Source: Larimichthys crocea
Taxonomy: Eukaryota > Chordata > Actinopteri > Sciaenidae
Assembly (NCBI RefSeq): GCF_000972845.2
Contig: NC_040021.1
Coordinates: forward strand, 23,358,801 to 23,422,800
Length of the DNA: 64,000 bases
Reading direction: 5' to 3'
Positions within the stretch are counted from its first letter, which is position 1; each line of letters opens with the position of its first letter. Position numbers and translations under genes: made by a program. Below the pieces are notes generated by a model. The model searched no databases. It was not told where the DNA came from and was given only the letters and a program-made list of their open reading frames with translations. Positions 11,947 to 23,354 of the stretch are shown piece after piece.

Positions 11947-12245
11947 TTAAAGGTCCAGTGTGTTAGATTTATCTATTTACTATTTAAGAATATGATATTT
12001 TTGTTACTTCAGAAGGAGACTTTTCTATCTACAGATGCCTCAGGTCCTCTTCTAGAGTCCTCATTGTTTCCACAGTACAGTCCATAACAGACAAACCAAA
12101 TACTTTCTTTAGATTTTTCATTGGTGTCATGGCCACCATGGTAACATGGTTCTTTCCATGCTTGGAAGGGGAGGGTGACGGGAGGGGCTGAATCAGTTGG
12201 TTGCAATCTGCAACCTCAACACAAGATGCCAAATTCCCCTCACGT
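11947..12245 (+). repeat. Teleost short dispersed repeat (MITE-like), copy 2
   Basis: Starts TTAAAGGTCCAGTGTGTTAGATTTA. It contains the CCACAGTACAGTCCATAACAGACAAACCAAATACT core, a GGCCACCATGGTAAC segment and TGCAATCTGCAACCTCA. It matches 820-1025 and 37360-37563 in the opposite orientation. The overlapping minus-strand frames of 65 and 67 codons are translations of the repeat. Confidence 0.6.
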
Positions 12246-13257
12246 CTGGGAACCCTTCTTTGTGAGAGTAATATACATAGAGAAATTTAAGTTTATGAGA
12301 CTTTATTACTCTTTAGAATGAAGTCATAGTTTATGACAAAAAGGTTTAACATTTGAACAATAATGTAATAATACAGTAAAAATATATAACTGCGCCTCTT
12401 CTTTTAGAAATGTGATCTTCATTCTCCAATATCAATTTAAAGCCTAAAAAAATTTAATTTCATACTTACTTTCTTCTCAAAATAGTCAACGTTTGTTTTG
12501 TGTAAGCTGATATATCAGCATTGAAATATTGTTGAAACAACAAACCAGCGGTGTGAGGCTGAGAGCTGCAGACAGAGTAAAGTGACCGTGAAAGCACAAC
12601 ACACTGCAAATGAAGAAACATGCAAACAGACACACAAAAGCAGATGAACCAAACATCGGTTTCACAAAGCATGCACAGCACTAAGGCGTGCAGCACATTT
12701 CTGTTTTGTTGTGCTATCATTCATTTGCTAACCATGAACACAAATGTGTGGACTTTTTTTAATTGAAGCTCTAATTATGACTTTAATGGTGGTGAATTAT
12801 CAGTGTGACACAAACTGCTCCTTATTATACTAATATGCATAATAGATTTACACAAGCTAATACTTCCAAACAAAAGACTGATAATACTGGCTGTGTCAGC
12901 AGAACAGTCTCACTCTGTATTTATTCTTCGCTTCAGTAGCGTCTTTATTTGTTATACATTTTCATATTGCACTGCCAGGAGTGTCCAATATAATTGCATT
13001 GCTGTTTGCAGCCCAGGATCACTTTGTAAGCAGAGGAGAGGATGTGGTTCTTAATCATCACACAACAACAGGATGAAGCTGCAGTGCTAAAAGACACTTT
13101 TAACCTTATAAGGCTGAACCAACATCAAAGTTCAAACACTGCCGTCAACGTTCAGGAGGAGGGACGGAAGACTCACATTGACTCAATTGAATTAATGTTG
13201 GTGACAAAACTGATTCCATAACAACAGCCATTTAGGTCTGTTTTCAGCACTTCATGC
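12246..13257. other. Intergenic sequence, no gene seen
   Basis: AT-rich single-copy-looking sequence. The 84-codon minus-strand frame at 12466-12720 is cysteine-rich but has no recognisable motif. Confidence 0.35.
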
Positions 13258-13262
13258 GTCAC

Positions 13263-13288
13263 CAGGGGTCTGTTTCACAAAGCAGGTT
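13263..13288 (+). repeat. Harbinger left terminal inverted repeat
   Basis: About 26 bp, matching 15486-15511 in inverse with two mismatches. It is followed by four spaced ACTCTGAG boxes within 90 bp that could be accessory-protein binding sites. Confidence 0.85.
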
Positions 13289-13478
13289 CAACAAACTCTG
13301 AGTCAAAGCCTGAACTCTGAGTTGATCTACTCTGAGATAGGAAACTCTGAGTTTTCGGTTTCACAACAGCTGATTTGAGTTAGTTTAATCAACTCAGAGT
13401 AGTTTAACCTGGAGTTAAACATGAGCTCCACAGACATATAAAGCCAGCATCAATGGAGCCCAGATTCAATGATTGAAC

Positions 13479-14281
13479 ATGGAAACTGACAGAAAGAGGG
13501 CAGCATTTTTCACCCCAATAGAATTGGAAATATTAATGACTGCATATGGAGAATATGAGCATGTCTTTAGAAAGAAGTGCAACACTGCAGTGGCTGCTAA
13601 AGAGAGGGAGAGGGCATGGGAGAGCATTGCTGCTCGGGTCAATGCGTAAGTTTAAATGTAATATTTTGCAATCACAATAACTATTGAAGGGCAAATTGCA
13701 TGAATGGAGCCTATTAATTTATTTCATGTAGGTGCAATCCGGCGGGGGAGAAGCGCACTTGGCAGCAACTTAAGATGAAATATAAAAACATTGTTCAAAC
13801 AGGTCAGACATCTGCATGACTTGACTCTGAACTTCTTTGATCCCTTCCATAATGCTCTTTTAACACTCAAAAATGTCTTCTTTATATTGTATTAAACAAT
13901 GAAGCCTGGGGCTGGGCAGCAGCAGGAGACTCCCCTGACCTCAACTGCAGAGATTGACACAGTGAGACAGCTGTTCATGAAACTCCAGAGATTTATTGTG
14001 TGGAATTCATGTGCAACAGGTTAATTTTATGTCCTCTTTATGTATTCCCAGTTACCAGTAAAAGAAATTTATAAAATTCACCTCCTAAAAAAAATCCAGA
14101 AGACCGATAAAGAAATGCTATACCTCGACCGCCAGATTAAAAAAGCAGATTTGGAAATCCAAATACTGGAACATAAATTAAAGGTGGGTGCATGGTCACA
14201 TGTCAATTATGTCAATGTTAACTATTGGAACATTAACTTAACTAGCTTTTGTATTTGTAGGAAATAAAGAAGACCAACTGA
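13479..14281 (+). pseudogene. Harbinger Myb/SANT-like accessory protein gene (decayed)
   Basis: In Harbinger elements this protein brings the transposase to the nucleus and to the DNA ends. Exon 1 (13479-13645) starts METDRKRAAFFTPIELEIL and carries the first two Trp/aromatic-type helices of a Myb/SANT-like domain. It ends at GTAAGT. Exon 2 (13732-13802, after CATGTAG) joins in frame and reads CNPAGEKRTWQQLKMKYKN, the third helix. A late exon (14052-14183, after CCCAG) encodes a basic, heptad-like helix ending in DLEIQILEHKLK. The last exon (14261-14281) adds EIKKTN and a stop. The proline-rich middle seen in relatives is missing or scrambled around 13880-14020, so a full product is doubtful. 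Splice choices are by eye. Confidence 0.7.
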
Positions 14282-14289
14282 AATGTGCC

Positions 14290-15172
14290 TCATGTTTTTA
14301 TTTGTGGTGGTGCTTTAAACTCAAAAGTGATTAGTACAAATCGTGTCTCTGACCGCTCGGCCATCCTGCATAGCTGGCAGGTGGACGGGGCCTCCACATT
14401 GGAGATTATGTGTGCAGCATCACATATGATCTTGACAGTGCAGAGAATGACAGATAAATTAAATTATGAGGAAGTGCTTAACACAGTGAAACTTCTTAGT
14501 CTACATGTACCTGCACATTAATGCTGTGAATGGACTTCCTATTCACATAATCAGCCTCATTATGTGAGGGAGCCGTGATGGGAATGTGCGTACCATCTAT
14601 GCAGCCAATCACATTGGGAAATCCTAAAACAAATAAAAATAATAAAAATTACTAATTCAAGTCTGAGGTGGCAGCACAATGTCATAATACAGCCTGATAT
14701 TAAAGGAATTCAACAGATCTCTACATCCTTCACCTGCGATCCTGTGGAACTCTTCCTTAATGGCCCTGACAGGTTTGTGTCCAGGGAAGACAACAAATAT
14801 AGGTAAAAGTCTTTTCAGGGCGAGGCAGACTCTTCTGATGGCCCTGCATACAGTTGCCTTACTCAAGTGCTCAGCATCTCCGATGTTATACAAGAAACTG
14901 CCATTGGCAAAAAAACGCAGCGCCACACACAAAATCTGCTGCGATGTGAGCGCATGACTGCGACTCGTGATGTTTGAAATGTGCGGACGGATGAGGTTGT
15001 GTATGTAAATTATAGACTGTGAAGTAAAACGGTACCGCTCAAAAAGAAAATTGTCCGGGAGGGCTGAAATATCTATGCGTGGTCTGAGTACTCTCTGCCG
15101 ACAGATATGTAATTCCCTGCGCAGGATTGCTGCACCTTCGTCCACAGGATCGTGATCAAAAGGACACGCCAT
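14290..15172 (-). pseudogene. HARBI1-like Harbinger transposase, truncated
   Basis: The DDE-family nuclease of the element. Exon 1 (15172 down to 14734) starts MACPFDHDPVDEG and contains the N-terminal helix-turn-helix part (LRFFANGSFLYNIGDAEHLS.ATVCRAIRRV), ending at G|GTGAAG. Exon 2 (14623-14511, after TTTTAG) reads [20 protein letters not shown]...[11 protein letters not shown] and holds the first catalytic Asp in CIDGTHI. Exon 3 (from 14430, after TCAAG) reads IICDAAHIISNVEAP and then departs from the family, staying open to a TGA at 14290-14292. The second and third catalytic acids (GDRGYP-type Asp and the late Glu) are absent, so it is about 230 instead of about 350 residues and cannot be active. 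A TTG six bases upstream of the ATG is not used here. Confidence 0.85.
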
Positions 15173-15485
15173 GTTCAAACGTTGCCTTCTGGAACTAGAG
15201 GACGTTCTGACAGCGCAGGAATGAGGAAATCAAATTCAGTATGTGGCTCTGAAAGTGGGCGGAGACAGAGAGAAACTCAGGGTTTCTTCAGGAAAACCTG
15301 GTCCCGACCAGGTTAGATTCACGGAGTATGTTACTATGGCAACTGAGCTTGAGGTTAAGTTACCTCACTTTGTGAAACAGGTTAGAGTTAACCCTCTCTC
15401 TCGGGTTTGACTGACCCTCCTTTGTGAAACGGAAAACACCTTAGTTTCCGTGACTCCAGGGTTAACAGACTCTGAGTTTTCAATA

Positions 15486-15511
15486 AACCTGCTTTGTGAA
15501 ACGGACCCCAG
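15486..15511 (-). repeat. Harbinger right terminal inverted repeat
   Basis: Inverse match to 13263-13288. Two further TTTGTGAAAC.G copies at about 15369-15431 lie just inside and give the right end a nested set of the same motif. Confidence 0.85.
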
Positions 15512-15516
15512 GTCAC

Positions 15517-15970
15517 TAGAGTGAGGTTTAATGTCCTAGGATACACAACTGGTTTACAATAGCAACTGCAGGAAACTAACTGGATTAGCTTCTTTTTTAT
15601 ATATCATGGAACATTTGAATGGAACATCTGCAAACTGTTTACAGCTTCTGTAAAATGTTAATAATGTGGATAGAATGTTTTCTCCACAACATTCACTCCT
15701 GGCAACTATAATGAATGATGAAAATGCTAATTTTAGGTGTTGATGAGAAAAAGATCAGGGTTTGGTTTTGGTTAAATAGTCAAAAGTGACTTGAAGCTGA
15801 GGACATGGCTAAAGATCTGCCCCTTCTTCTAAACAGATATTACTTGATGATAACACTTAACAGTAATGTGCACCAAATACTGAGGATCAAGTAACAAATC
15901 AGGTACTCCTGATAATTCATGAACCACAATTGTTTTTATTATTTTATGTCTTTTTCTGAAAATGTACCAG
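15517..15970. other. Intergenic sequence, nothing recognised
   Basis: AT-rich. No open frame of note and no recurrent repeat seen. Confidence 0.4.
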
Positions 15971-15974
15971 AGAA

Positions 15975-16105
15975 ACATTTAAAAGAGGTTCTCTTCCTTA
16001 ACCTATTGGGTTCACAAAGAACTTTTTTTATGGTTCTTTGAAACACCCTTGAGGGTTCTTTAAATAACAGTTTGTAGAAATGGTTCCATTATAGATGTAA
16101 GAGGC
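15975..16105 (+). repeat. GGTTCTTT-rich dispersed repeat
   Basis: Contains GGTTCTCTTCC, GGGTTCACAAAGAAC, TGGTTCTTTGAAACACCC, GAGGGTTCTTTAAA and TGGTTCC in short succession. This pattern resembles a known fish MITE group built of AAAGAACC motifs. Borders not resolved. Confidence 0.45.
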
Positions 16106-16386
16106 CTTATCTCATACAGTAAAAGGAAGAGGAGCGCATCGGCCTCTTTCTGCCAAGTGAGGAGTTTATGAGAGAACTGCACAGTAACCAGTTCTTTATT
16201 GCTTCAGAGAGAGATCACTTGAAGTATGAATCAAAGAAACCACAGTCCAGTCATTCATCTAGTATGGAGAATTCCACAGAAGAACAGTACTCTGATGCTT
16301 CATTGGAGGCTGTCTCAAATGACACCCTGTTCAGAGACAAACTCAAACACATCAATGCAAGAGACGTAGAAGTAGAGAAGGTCTAA
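16106..16386 (+). other. Unrecognised open frame, possible orphan exon
   Basis: An open frame with an ATG at 16168 and a stop at 16384-16386 encodes 72 residues, and the same frame stays open upstream to a TAA near 16108. The peptide is hydrophilic and Ser/Glu-rich (SSHSSSMENSTEEQYSDAS) and ends NARDVEVEKV. That looks more protein-like than its surroundings but matches no family I can name. A CATACAG acceptor-like site lies at the upstream edge, but the frame there meets the TAA. It could be a decayed exon or chance. Confidence 0.2.
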
Positions 16387-17870
16387 AAGAAAGATGCTCC
16401 TGAGGCACCAATCTTCTGTACAGCAAAAGTGACTCAAAAGTTGTTACACAAACAATCTTTACACATTTCACTGACTCACCATGAGGCTGTTTTGGTAGAA
16501 TGATGCACCTTATTACTGACTGACTCGAGGGGAACATATAGCTTTTGTCTGGGATGAAAAAATACTTGTTTTCGTATCCAGGCCTTTCAGCAAGGAAATG
16601 AACTGACTGATAGAATATATGCATGGATGGGTATCTTTATATTGGAACAACAAAGTGAGTCCCTCCTCACCTCTCAGTCTGATATTCATAGACTGCTGCT
16701 GAATTGTAAAGCAGCTCTGCTCTGTCAAATACAAAGTGCATCTTTGAAGGCAGCAGATTTGCAGTTGAAAGCTGTCTGTGTGCCAGGTTAGCTTCTGCTT
16801 GACAAACCCAGAGCTACATAATTAAATCAGACCCCCCAGCTCCTCACCCTGCAGCCCATTATTACCATGGAGACTCTGTCTGACCCTGCCATCTACAGCC
16901 TGACAGTCCTGACCCGAGGCTGATAGACCCCTCTGTCACATGTCAGGCTTTTAACTCTTCACTTTTGTTCTTTGCTCAACTATTTTTTAACATGTTTGTT
17001 GAGGCGCTTTACAGTTTTATACAGCATATACCCATTTAACATAACAACACAAGCACTATCTCAGACAATTTTGGTAGGTGGCATGGAACAGGATCATATT
17101 TTACACAAAGTAAACTGGGATCTAATAGTTCAATGTCATCTGGCATCACAGTGAAACTTGCTTTCACTTCTAGTTGCTGTAAGAACATAGATGTTCCTGT
17201 CCTTCATAAGTCTGCACTTTGTGATTTCATTGCCTTTCACTTGGGTGCCGTCAGTCCCAGTGCCTTAGGGCTTGTTTTGACCCGTCACTGACTCAATCAG
17301 TCTGTTTTTAGGCAGTAGTGAATGATGAATAACAACATCAGTCTTTCGGTCCAGACTGAAATATTTGTCTGTCAGACAGATTGCCGTGGTTGGTCGAGAC
17401 ATTCACGATACCCAGGATAGTACCACCAAGAGGTGAACATATTAGGTTTTGAGTAAAACAAGCTACTGGGTGGATTCATGTGAGATTTGCTGCAGATGTT
17501 CAAGGTACCTGATAAATGACTTTTTGTTAAAAAAATAATGCGTCAGTCTCTTACATTTCATTTAGCACCATCATTTCATTTGTCTAATATTTTGTTTGAA
17601 AAGCTAAAACGACATTCCATCGGTTCCACCAGCATGTTGGCTGGTGCCAAGTACAGCCTCACAGAGCTGCTAGTTGATCTCAGGCTTGATCCTGTCAGAA
17701 CAATATCAGTCCTCTTCAAACCTCTAGATTATGAAACATGTCATGTGACATTTTGGAGATGGTTCATGGTATATTTATTCATGTATATTTGAGTTTTGGG
17801 CATTTGTTTTGTAAACTTTTAGTGAAGGAAAGGAAGTAAGATAATCTGAAAATATATAACCTCAAGAGTG
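16387..17870. other. Intergenic sequence; 16790-16960 resembles conserved non-coding DNA
   Basis: No gene supported. The 16790-16960 stretch is compositionally balanced, free of window repeats, and has CATAATTAAATCA and CCATTATTACCATGG homeodomain-type AT cores. The 84-codon frame at 17538-17792 shows no domain. Confidence 0.3.
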
Positions 17871-17874
17871 GTCA

Positions 17875-18035
17875 CCTTGTCACCAAGTGCTTGCTCATGG
17901 TGGAATTGTTGGGTCTTTATAGATAATATTATAAAAAGCACAGTCTAGACCTGCTTTGTATGGAAAGTGTTGTGAGATAACTTCTGTTATGATTCGGGGC
18001 AATATAAATAACTTTGAACTGAACCTATGCATGCT
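17875..18035 (+). mobile_element. LINE family B 3' end, copy 1
   Basis: Reads CACCAAGTGCTTGCTCATGG, then GGGTCTTTATAGATAATATTATAA, CAGTCTAGACCTGCT, TGAGATAACTTCTGTTATGATT and ends AACTTTGAACTGAA. The same string of blocks recurs at 37618, 43028 and (reversed) 18130 and 55820. It resembles the 3' UTR of an L2/Rex-like teleost LINE. Confidence 0.75.
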
Positions 18036-18124
18036 TCTCATGATCATGTGATCAGCGGTTAGATCAGAGTTAATCCAACTCCAGTGGGGGGTTGGGAGAG
18101 GATTAAGGAAACAAACTCAAATTT

Positions 18125-18250
18125 AGCAAATTAAATGAAGTCAGAAGAAGTTATCTTGTGGCACTTTTCATATAGAGCAGGTCTAGATCGTACTCTTCAC
18201 TCCAGTCCACATGATCTCATCTTCGTACACAGACAGCTCAAATGAAGGGG
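18125..18250 (-). mobile_element. LINE family B 3' end, copy 2 (inverted)
   Basis: Reads GAAGTTATCTTGTGGCAC...CATATAGAGCAGGTCTAGATCGTACTCTT, the reverse complement of the block at 17935-17990. It lies about 100 bp from copy 1 and forms an inverted pair with it. Confidence 0.7.
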
Positions 18251-21200
18251 ATTAAGGACCTCCAGAGCCAACCAGAGCAGGTAGTATATAACGTGGCTGA
18301 ATCATCAGAATCACAGCCACTTATCAATTTGGGACGTTATCTTCAGGAATGCTGGTTCTCTGTTTCTGCTGCTCGAGGCTCTTGGCTGCTATTTTTTCTG
18401 TTTTTTCTTGTTCTTTTTTTTTTTTTGCTGATAAAGTTAATGAGTTGAACTTGTTTATGTAAAAGCAGATAGTCTTTTAATAAATGTCCTCCTTCACTCA
18501 CACCCACTTACTATTACGTTATCTTTTCTGAACAGTACATTGGTTCACTTGATTTAAGGTCAACACTGCAGTAACTACATAAATGTTGGCAGTAAATAGC
18601 CTCATCAGAGAATTTCCAAGTATGTTTATCACCCCTTAATCTTATTTACTTTGGGCCTAAGAGAACAGTGGGAAATGGTTTTGTTCCAACTGCTCGCCTT
18701 CAGCTTTCACTTATCAGCGCTGTACAATGCATAGAGTACAGTGCTCCTTTAGATGAGCTTTCCTTATCGTGGCCAGGACCTGGTGCAGTTTAGTCTCCTG
18801 GGCTGAGCCCCACCCTGAAAGCCTGCACACACCCTGAACTAGACCACCAGGCCCCTTTCGTGATTTCCAGTGGACCAAGATTCTGTTTCATCTTCCAGCT
18901 CCCTCCATCCCATCGCACATTCCACCATACTAGACCCCATGCATGGGAGCCTTCATAAAGTGAAAGACATAGCATGGAGATATATAGTTGCAGTCATCAT
19001 GTATAGATTCAAAGTAGATGATGTCTTTCCATTTGCGGCTGTACTCTTTATAGGCTGTTTCCCCAGGTTACAGAGACAAACAATTAATTAGTCGACTTCG
19101 AGAAATAACTCTTGGCTTCTTTCATTTGTTATTGTGAAAAACATGAATGGTTCTTAGCAACTGCTACTGAATGCATCACTCATCACAACAAGACCCTGCT
19201 ATCAAACCACTTCTGGAAGTGAAAATGAAGGCAAAAACATCAAATGACGTCTGCCTTCATGCTGTTTCATTTACTGCCCCTTTATGAATTATGAATTGAT
19301 GAACTAACTTTAACACAAACCACGAGATTTTCCTAAACCGAACCAAGTGGGTTTGTGTCTAAGTCCAACACTAATCATCGTCACATCATAAAACTGATTT
19401 ATTTTTGAAAGACAGACAAATGATGCTCTGTAGAATTGTCAACTGCATTGTAAAACTGATGCACGCAAAGGATGTTTATGGCCAGTGAGAGTAATAATTG
19501 TAACAAGACCACAGATGTCACAGTGATAGAAATTATGTCCAAAGCTGTTAAAATCAAACTCAGCTAGTAAAACAGACTTTACACACAGAATACACGTCTT
19601 CCTTCAGACTGTGTCACTGCTGCAGGGAACCTCTCTGGTTATGTAGTCTAAACACACCGCTGGCCAGACTAAAGCCAGGCCTGAAGCATGGCAGACACCT
19701 AACTGACTCTCTGTATACATACACACACTAACACACACACTCATTCCCACAAGGAGACCGTGTGGCTTGGCCAGCCCTTCGGCAACATAATCACACATAA
19801 CCATTGGACTGTGAAAAAACAATACACAGTGGAGGTGGCCTCTGCAGTAGCTGTGCTCACTGTTTCTCTGAGCTATAAGTAGCTGTGCAGTCTGGCTATT
19901 CATCTTCTCTCACAGCTAATGGTGTGTGTGGTCTGTGGGTCTTTTCTTGCTCTGTGTGACGCTGAATGTAAATGTCTGCAGGACTGACTTTAGCTGTAAT
20001 CGAGCTGTAAAGGGTTCAGCGTGAATAAACTTCAGTATGGGGACTGTGGGAAAATGTCCGATAACACTTATCAGCAACTATGTTCAGTCATGGAAGACAA
20101 CCCTGCTGAAGCCAAGACCTCAGTTTTATCAATGACACATTAAAGTAAACCTCCATATCTGACCTGCTGACTCCACCATTACTCTTCCCACTAAACCGAG
20201 AGAGAGAAGACTTTATAGAAAGTGATGTGAGTCAAATCATCTGGGTCAGAGGTTGCTTCTCACAGGGACAGCAACGTATATATGGTTTATATGTTAAATA
20301 CATATGACAATATGGTTTAAAGGAATGTTTGACCACCAGATAAAAAAAAAAAAATCTTTGGCCCCTGCTCTTGACACACTGTAGCAATTTAATTTGTTGG
20401 TTAAACCACTAATTACTAAGAGTTCATAAAGTCTTTAAGATGATATACTACACTTATTATATAGGTTTACATTTTTTCTACCTCAGTGCAACACTTATTA
20501 TTGGTGGGTGATCATTCCTCCTCATGCAGAGCATTGGAAAGCATTTTCACTGTACAGTAAGTGATAAAGAACCAAACCTGCAGTCCTCGTGCAGCTTAAA
20601 CAAGCATGAGGGAAATCCAGATCCACACTTTGTCTTCCTCAGACTACCTGAAGCTCATTTTAGCTTTGCCCTAAATGTTGGTCCAGAACATGAACTGTGG
20701 TCATTTAAATATTGATGTGCATGACTGGTCTACATCCTGTTCTTACCTGTCCATAACCAGCTCTCATAGAACATATAAAGACGGGTGTAAAATTAAAGGA
20801 ACAACATCAATAAATGAACCTAACGAGTGCAGATGCTTCCACACAGGTGCACTGCATGCTCCAATTAAGTAATTAAGCAATGAACATCCGATCATGCACA
20901 GTGGGATGCCTAAAAATTCAGCAAAAAACAGAGGAGGAAAAGAAGTGGGTTTAAAAGAGGGTTCATCACAGAGAGACGGATGTCAGGAACTGTAGTTATA
21001 AAGTAACAGCTCAACTGATGTCACAAACTGTGTTTCTGTAGGGTATAGTTACTAAAGTGAGTAAATCTGCTTTTAGATGTGAGAAAGACATCAGTAATAA
21101 GGGCTGGAAGTGTGGTCAACAGCACATGTTTGATGACTGTGCTGCTTCAGTACTGATATAGAACACTGTGTGATACACAAAAAAAACAAAAACTCTTCAG

Positions 21201-21345
21201 GTGACTGAGAATGTCAATGCAGGACGTGATCGGACTGTGAAGAACAGTCTTTCCACAACGACATAGAGTAGAGCTCTTATGATCACCTTTATCCTGTGAT
21301 GAAACATTTGATGAAATGATGGGAGGGCTGTCTTCCAGGATGACC
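18251..21345. other. Intergenic sequence, no gene supported
   Basis: Only short frames (60-99 codons) without domains. A poly-T tract lies at 18417-18426 and a CA-rich short patch at 19722-19740. Bases about 18655-18790 are balanced and non-repetitive, and contain CACTTATCAGCGCTG, a GATA-type core also seen in the 39.6-kb hairpin. Confidence 0.35.
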
Positions 21346-23354
21346 CCATCAATAGAGCATGAACATGAAAATGATGTGAATCATATTTTGGCCTTTACCA
21401 TCATCATATCTCAGTCGAACCCTTTTGGGAGATCTACCACCATCATCAGTGGTGGGGTGTCCAAGGTGGTGCAGAGCTGATGGTGCCTGGAATCCCAGAG
21501 TGCACATGTGGAGACAAAATAGTGCGGCAGGAGACTGGCAGACTGAGATTGATTGGTAAACCAATCCATTGGGTACAAGCTATGGAACTTTGCCTCAACC
21601 AGTGGTTACATGTATCACATGGAGCCACATGCTGGACCCCACACTCTCCTCCCTGAGACTGGGTTGGGTGAGGGACCCAGTGTCATTCTTGGTCTTACAG
21701 AGCAAGCTCAGGTACCATTCATGACAACCTCTTTACTTCACTTGCACTCCTTGGTGAAATGACAAAAAGAGGATATGAGTGCTACGTGCCTTTGACAAAG
21801 TCTCACAACCAAAATGCATCACCCAATATAATGAGCACAAGGGTGGTGTCAACCTTCACGACCAGCATGTTTCAATATATCATGTCTCCATCAGGTCTAA
21901 GAAGTGGTGGTGACCAAGTTATACTATAAATGCTTCAAAATGGCCACTTTTTTACAGCAGCCATTTTGAAAACACAGGTGTTACCAAGGATACTAATTAA
22001 GGCTTAAGTTCTAAATGGTTCAAAATGGCCGCTTTTTGAAAATCCATTTTGAAAACATGTATCGTTGTCTCAGTGTTCATATTGGTGTATTTTGGCTGTA
22101 TTTTTAATGATGTAGATCAAAGTTACACTAGAATGTCATAGAGCACTCTAGTGACAATATTGGAGATTGCCAGTAACAGAATTACACATTTGTTAATAAC
22201 TGGAATGTAAGAATTTTTATGACTGCCTAGGAGACATATGTTCATTTAATAAATGGTTGATACAACACCTTGTTTCACCGGTCACAATTGTGGCCAAGCA
22301 AAAAAAAACAACAACACTTTTTCATTTATATTTCCATAGAAATCTTAATGGTTGATTATTTCAAAGGGGTACTAATGATTTAGATATTTTCATGTTCAGG
22401 AAACATTTGGGATTAAACGGCTTAAAAATCTGGTGTGGTTTGGAAGACTGAACCAGTGTTTTCCAGTGCAACCAAGGTTGTTTGGTAGATGAGGTGCAAG
22501 TGGTGAGATGATTAGACAGATGAGAGGCCACGCCTAGCAACACAAACCTACACACACAGAAACACAAGAGGAAGGGAAAACAGGAAAACTCTAAGAAGGA
22601 TGGAGGTGAATAACCTCTGCCTGACAAAATGAAGGGATATGTTTTAGAAGGATGGTTTTCATCCCTTCAGGAGTCTTCAGAGATTTGTAGAGTCATTGTT
22701 AAGGAGTTCTGAAGCTGTTCTGGTGGCACCTGACTACCACATTTCATTTAATGTGTCACCTACCTGTACATTTACTAATTGCACCACCTGTCTACATTAC
22801 AGTTCATTTGTTTTTCATCACTACTACTACGCCTGATCTCTAAGTATATTTTATATAACATTCTATTTTATTTCATTCTGTTTTCTATATTTTTTAATTT
22901 CACTTGAACTTAACTTCTGCACTGATTCATGTCTCAGATTCACTTTTTCTCATTTACTTTTCTTTTCATACATATTGTATGAACATTGTTAAAAGGAGCC
23001 TGAGAACAAGAATTTCATTTCCAACAACTGTGAAAAGTGTGTTCAATTTAATCAGGTCACCCACAAACACACACATAATGTCATCACAAAATAACACAAT
23101 CATGGAAAACTCAGAACTCATTATATCTGAAAGAAGTCCACGCAGAGCAGTCCATAACATACACACAGGTTGAAGTTTTGTCCTCTACTAATAAACTACG
23201 AAATGAACTAAATTACTAACATCCACAGTAAATTTCCTCCAAATGCAGTATTTTTTCTAAACCATGTCAGGGACCAAGGAGTTGGCTGAGAGAAAGAGCC
23301 CGTGGTGATGCGGTGCAGCAGTCAGCTCAGTGTATTGTCAACACATCAGACAGC
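21346..23354. other. Intergenic sequence with a local duplication
   Basis: Two neighbouring copies of TTCAAAATGGCC.CTTTTT...CCATTTTGAAAACA lie at about 21934-21978 and 22018-22059. The stretch 21420-21720 carries overlapping short open frames on both strands (GC-richer than the surroundings), but I recognise no protein in them. Confidence 0.35.

Larger units (their letters stand above)
13258..15516. mobile_element. PIF/Harbinger-type DNA transposon carrying both element genes
   Basis: The element spans 13263-15511 (2249 bp). The left end CAGGGGTCTGTTTCACAAAG and the reverse complement of the right end CTGGGGTCCGTTTCACAAAG match at 18 of 20 positions, and the match continues through CAGGTT. 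The identical pentamer GTCAC lies immediately outside both ends (13258-13262 and 15512-15516). Subterminal regions carry many AACTCTGAGT motifs. Inside, a Myb/SANT-like gene (+) and a HARBI1-like transposase (-) converge, which is the standard Harbinger layout. Harbingers normally duplicate 3 bp, so the pentamer is unusual or partly chance. The transposase is truncated, so this copy is inactive. Confidence 0.9.

Noticed and set aside
11546..11950. 134-codon plus-strand frame as a gene
   Set aside because: No recognisable family, ends inside a dispersed repeat, and codon use looks random.
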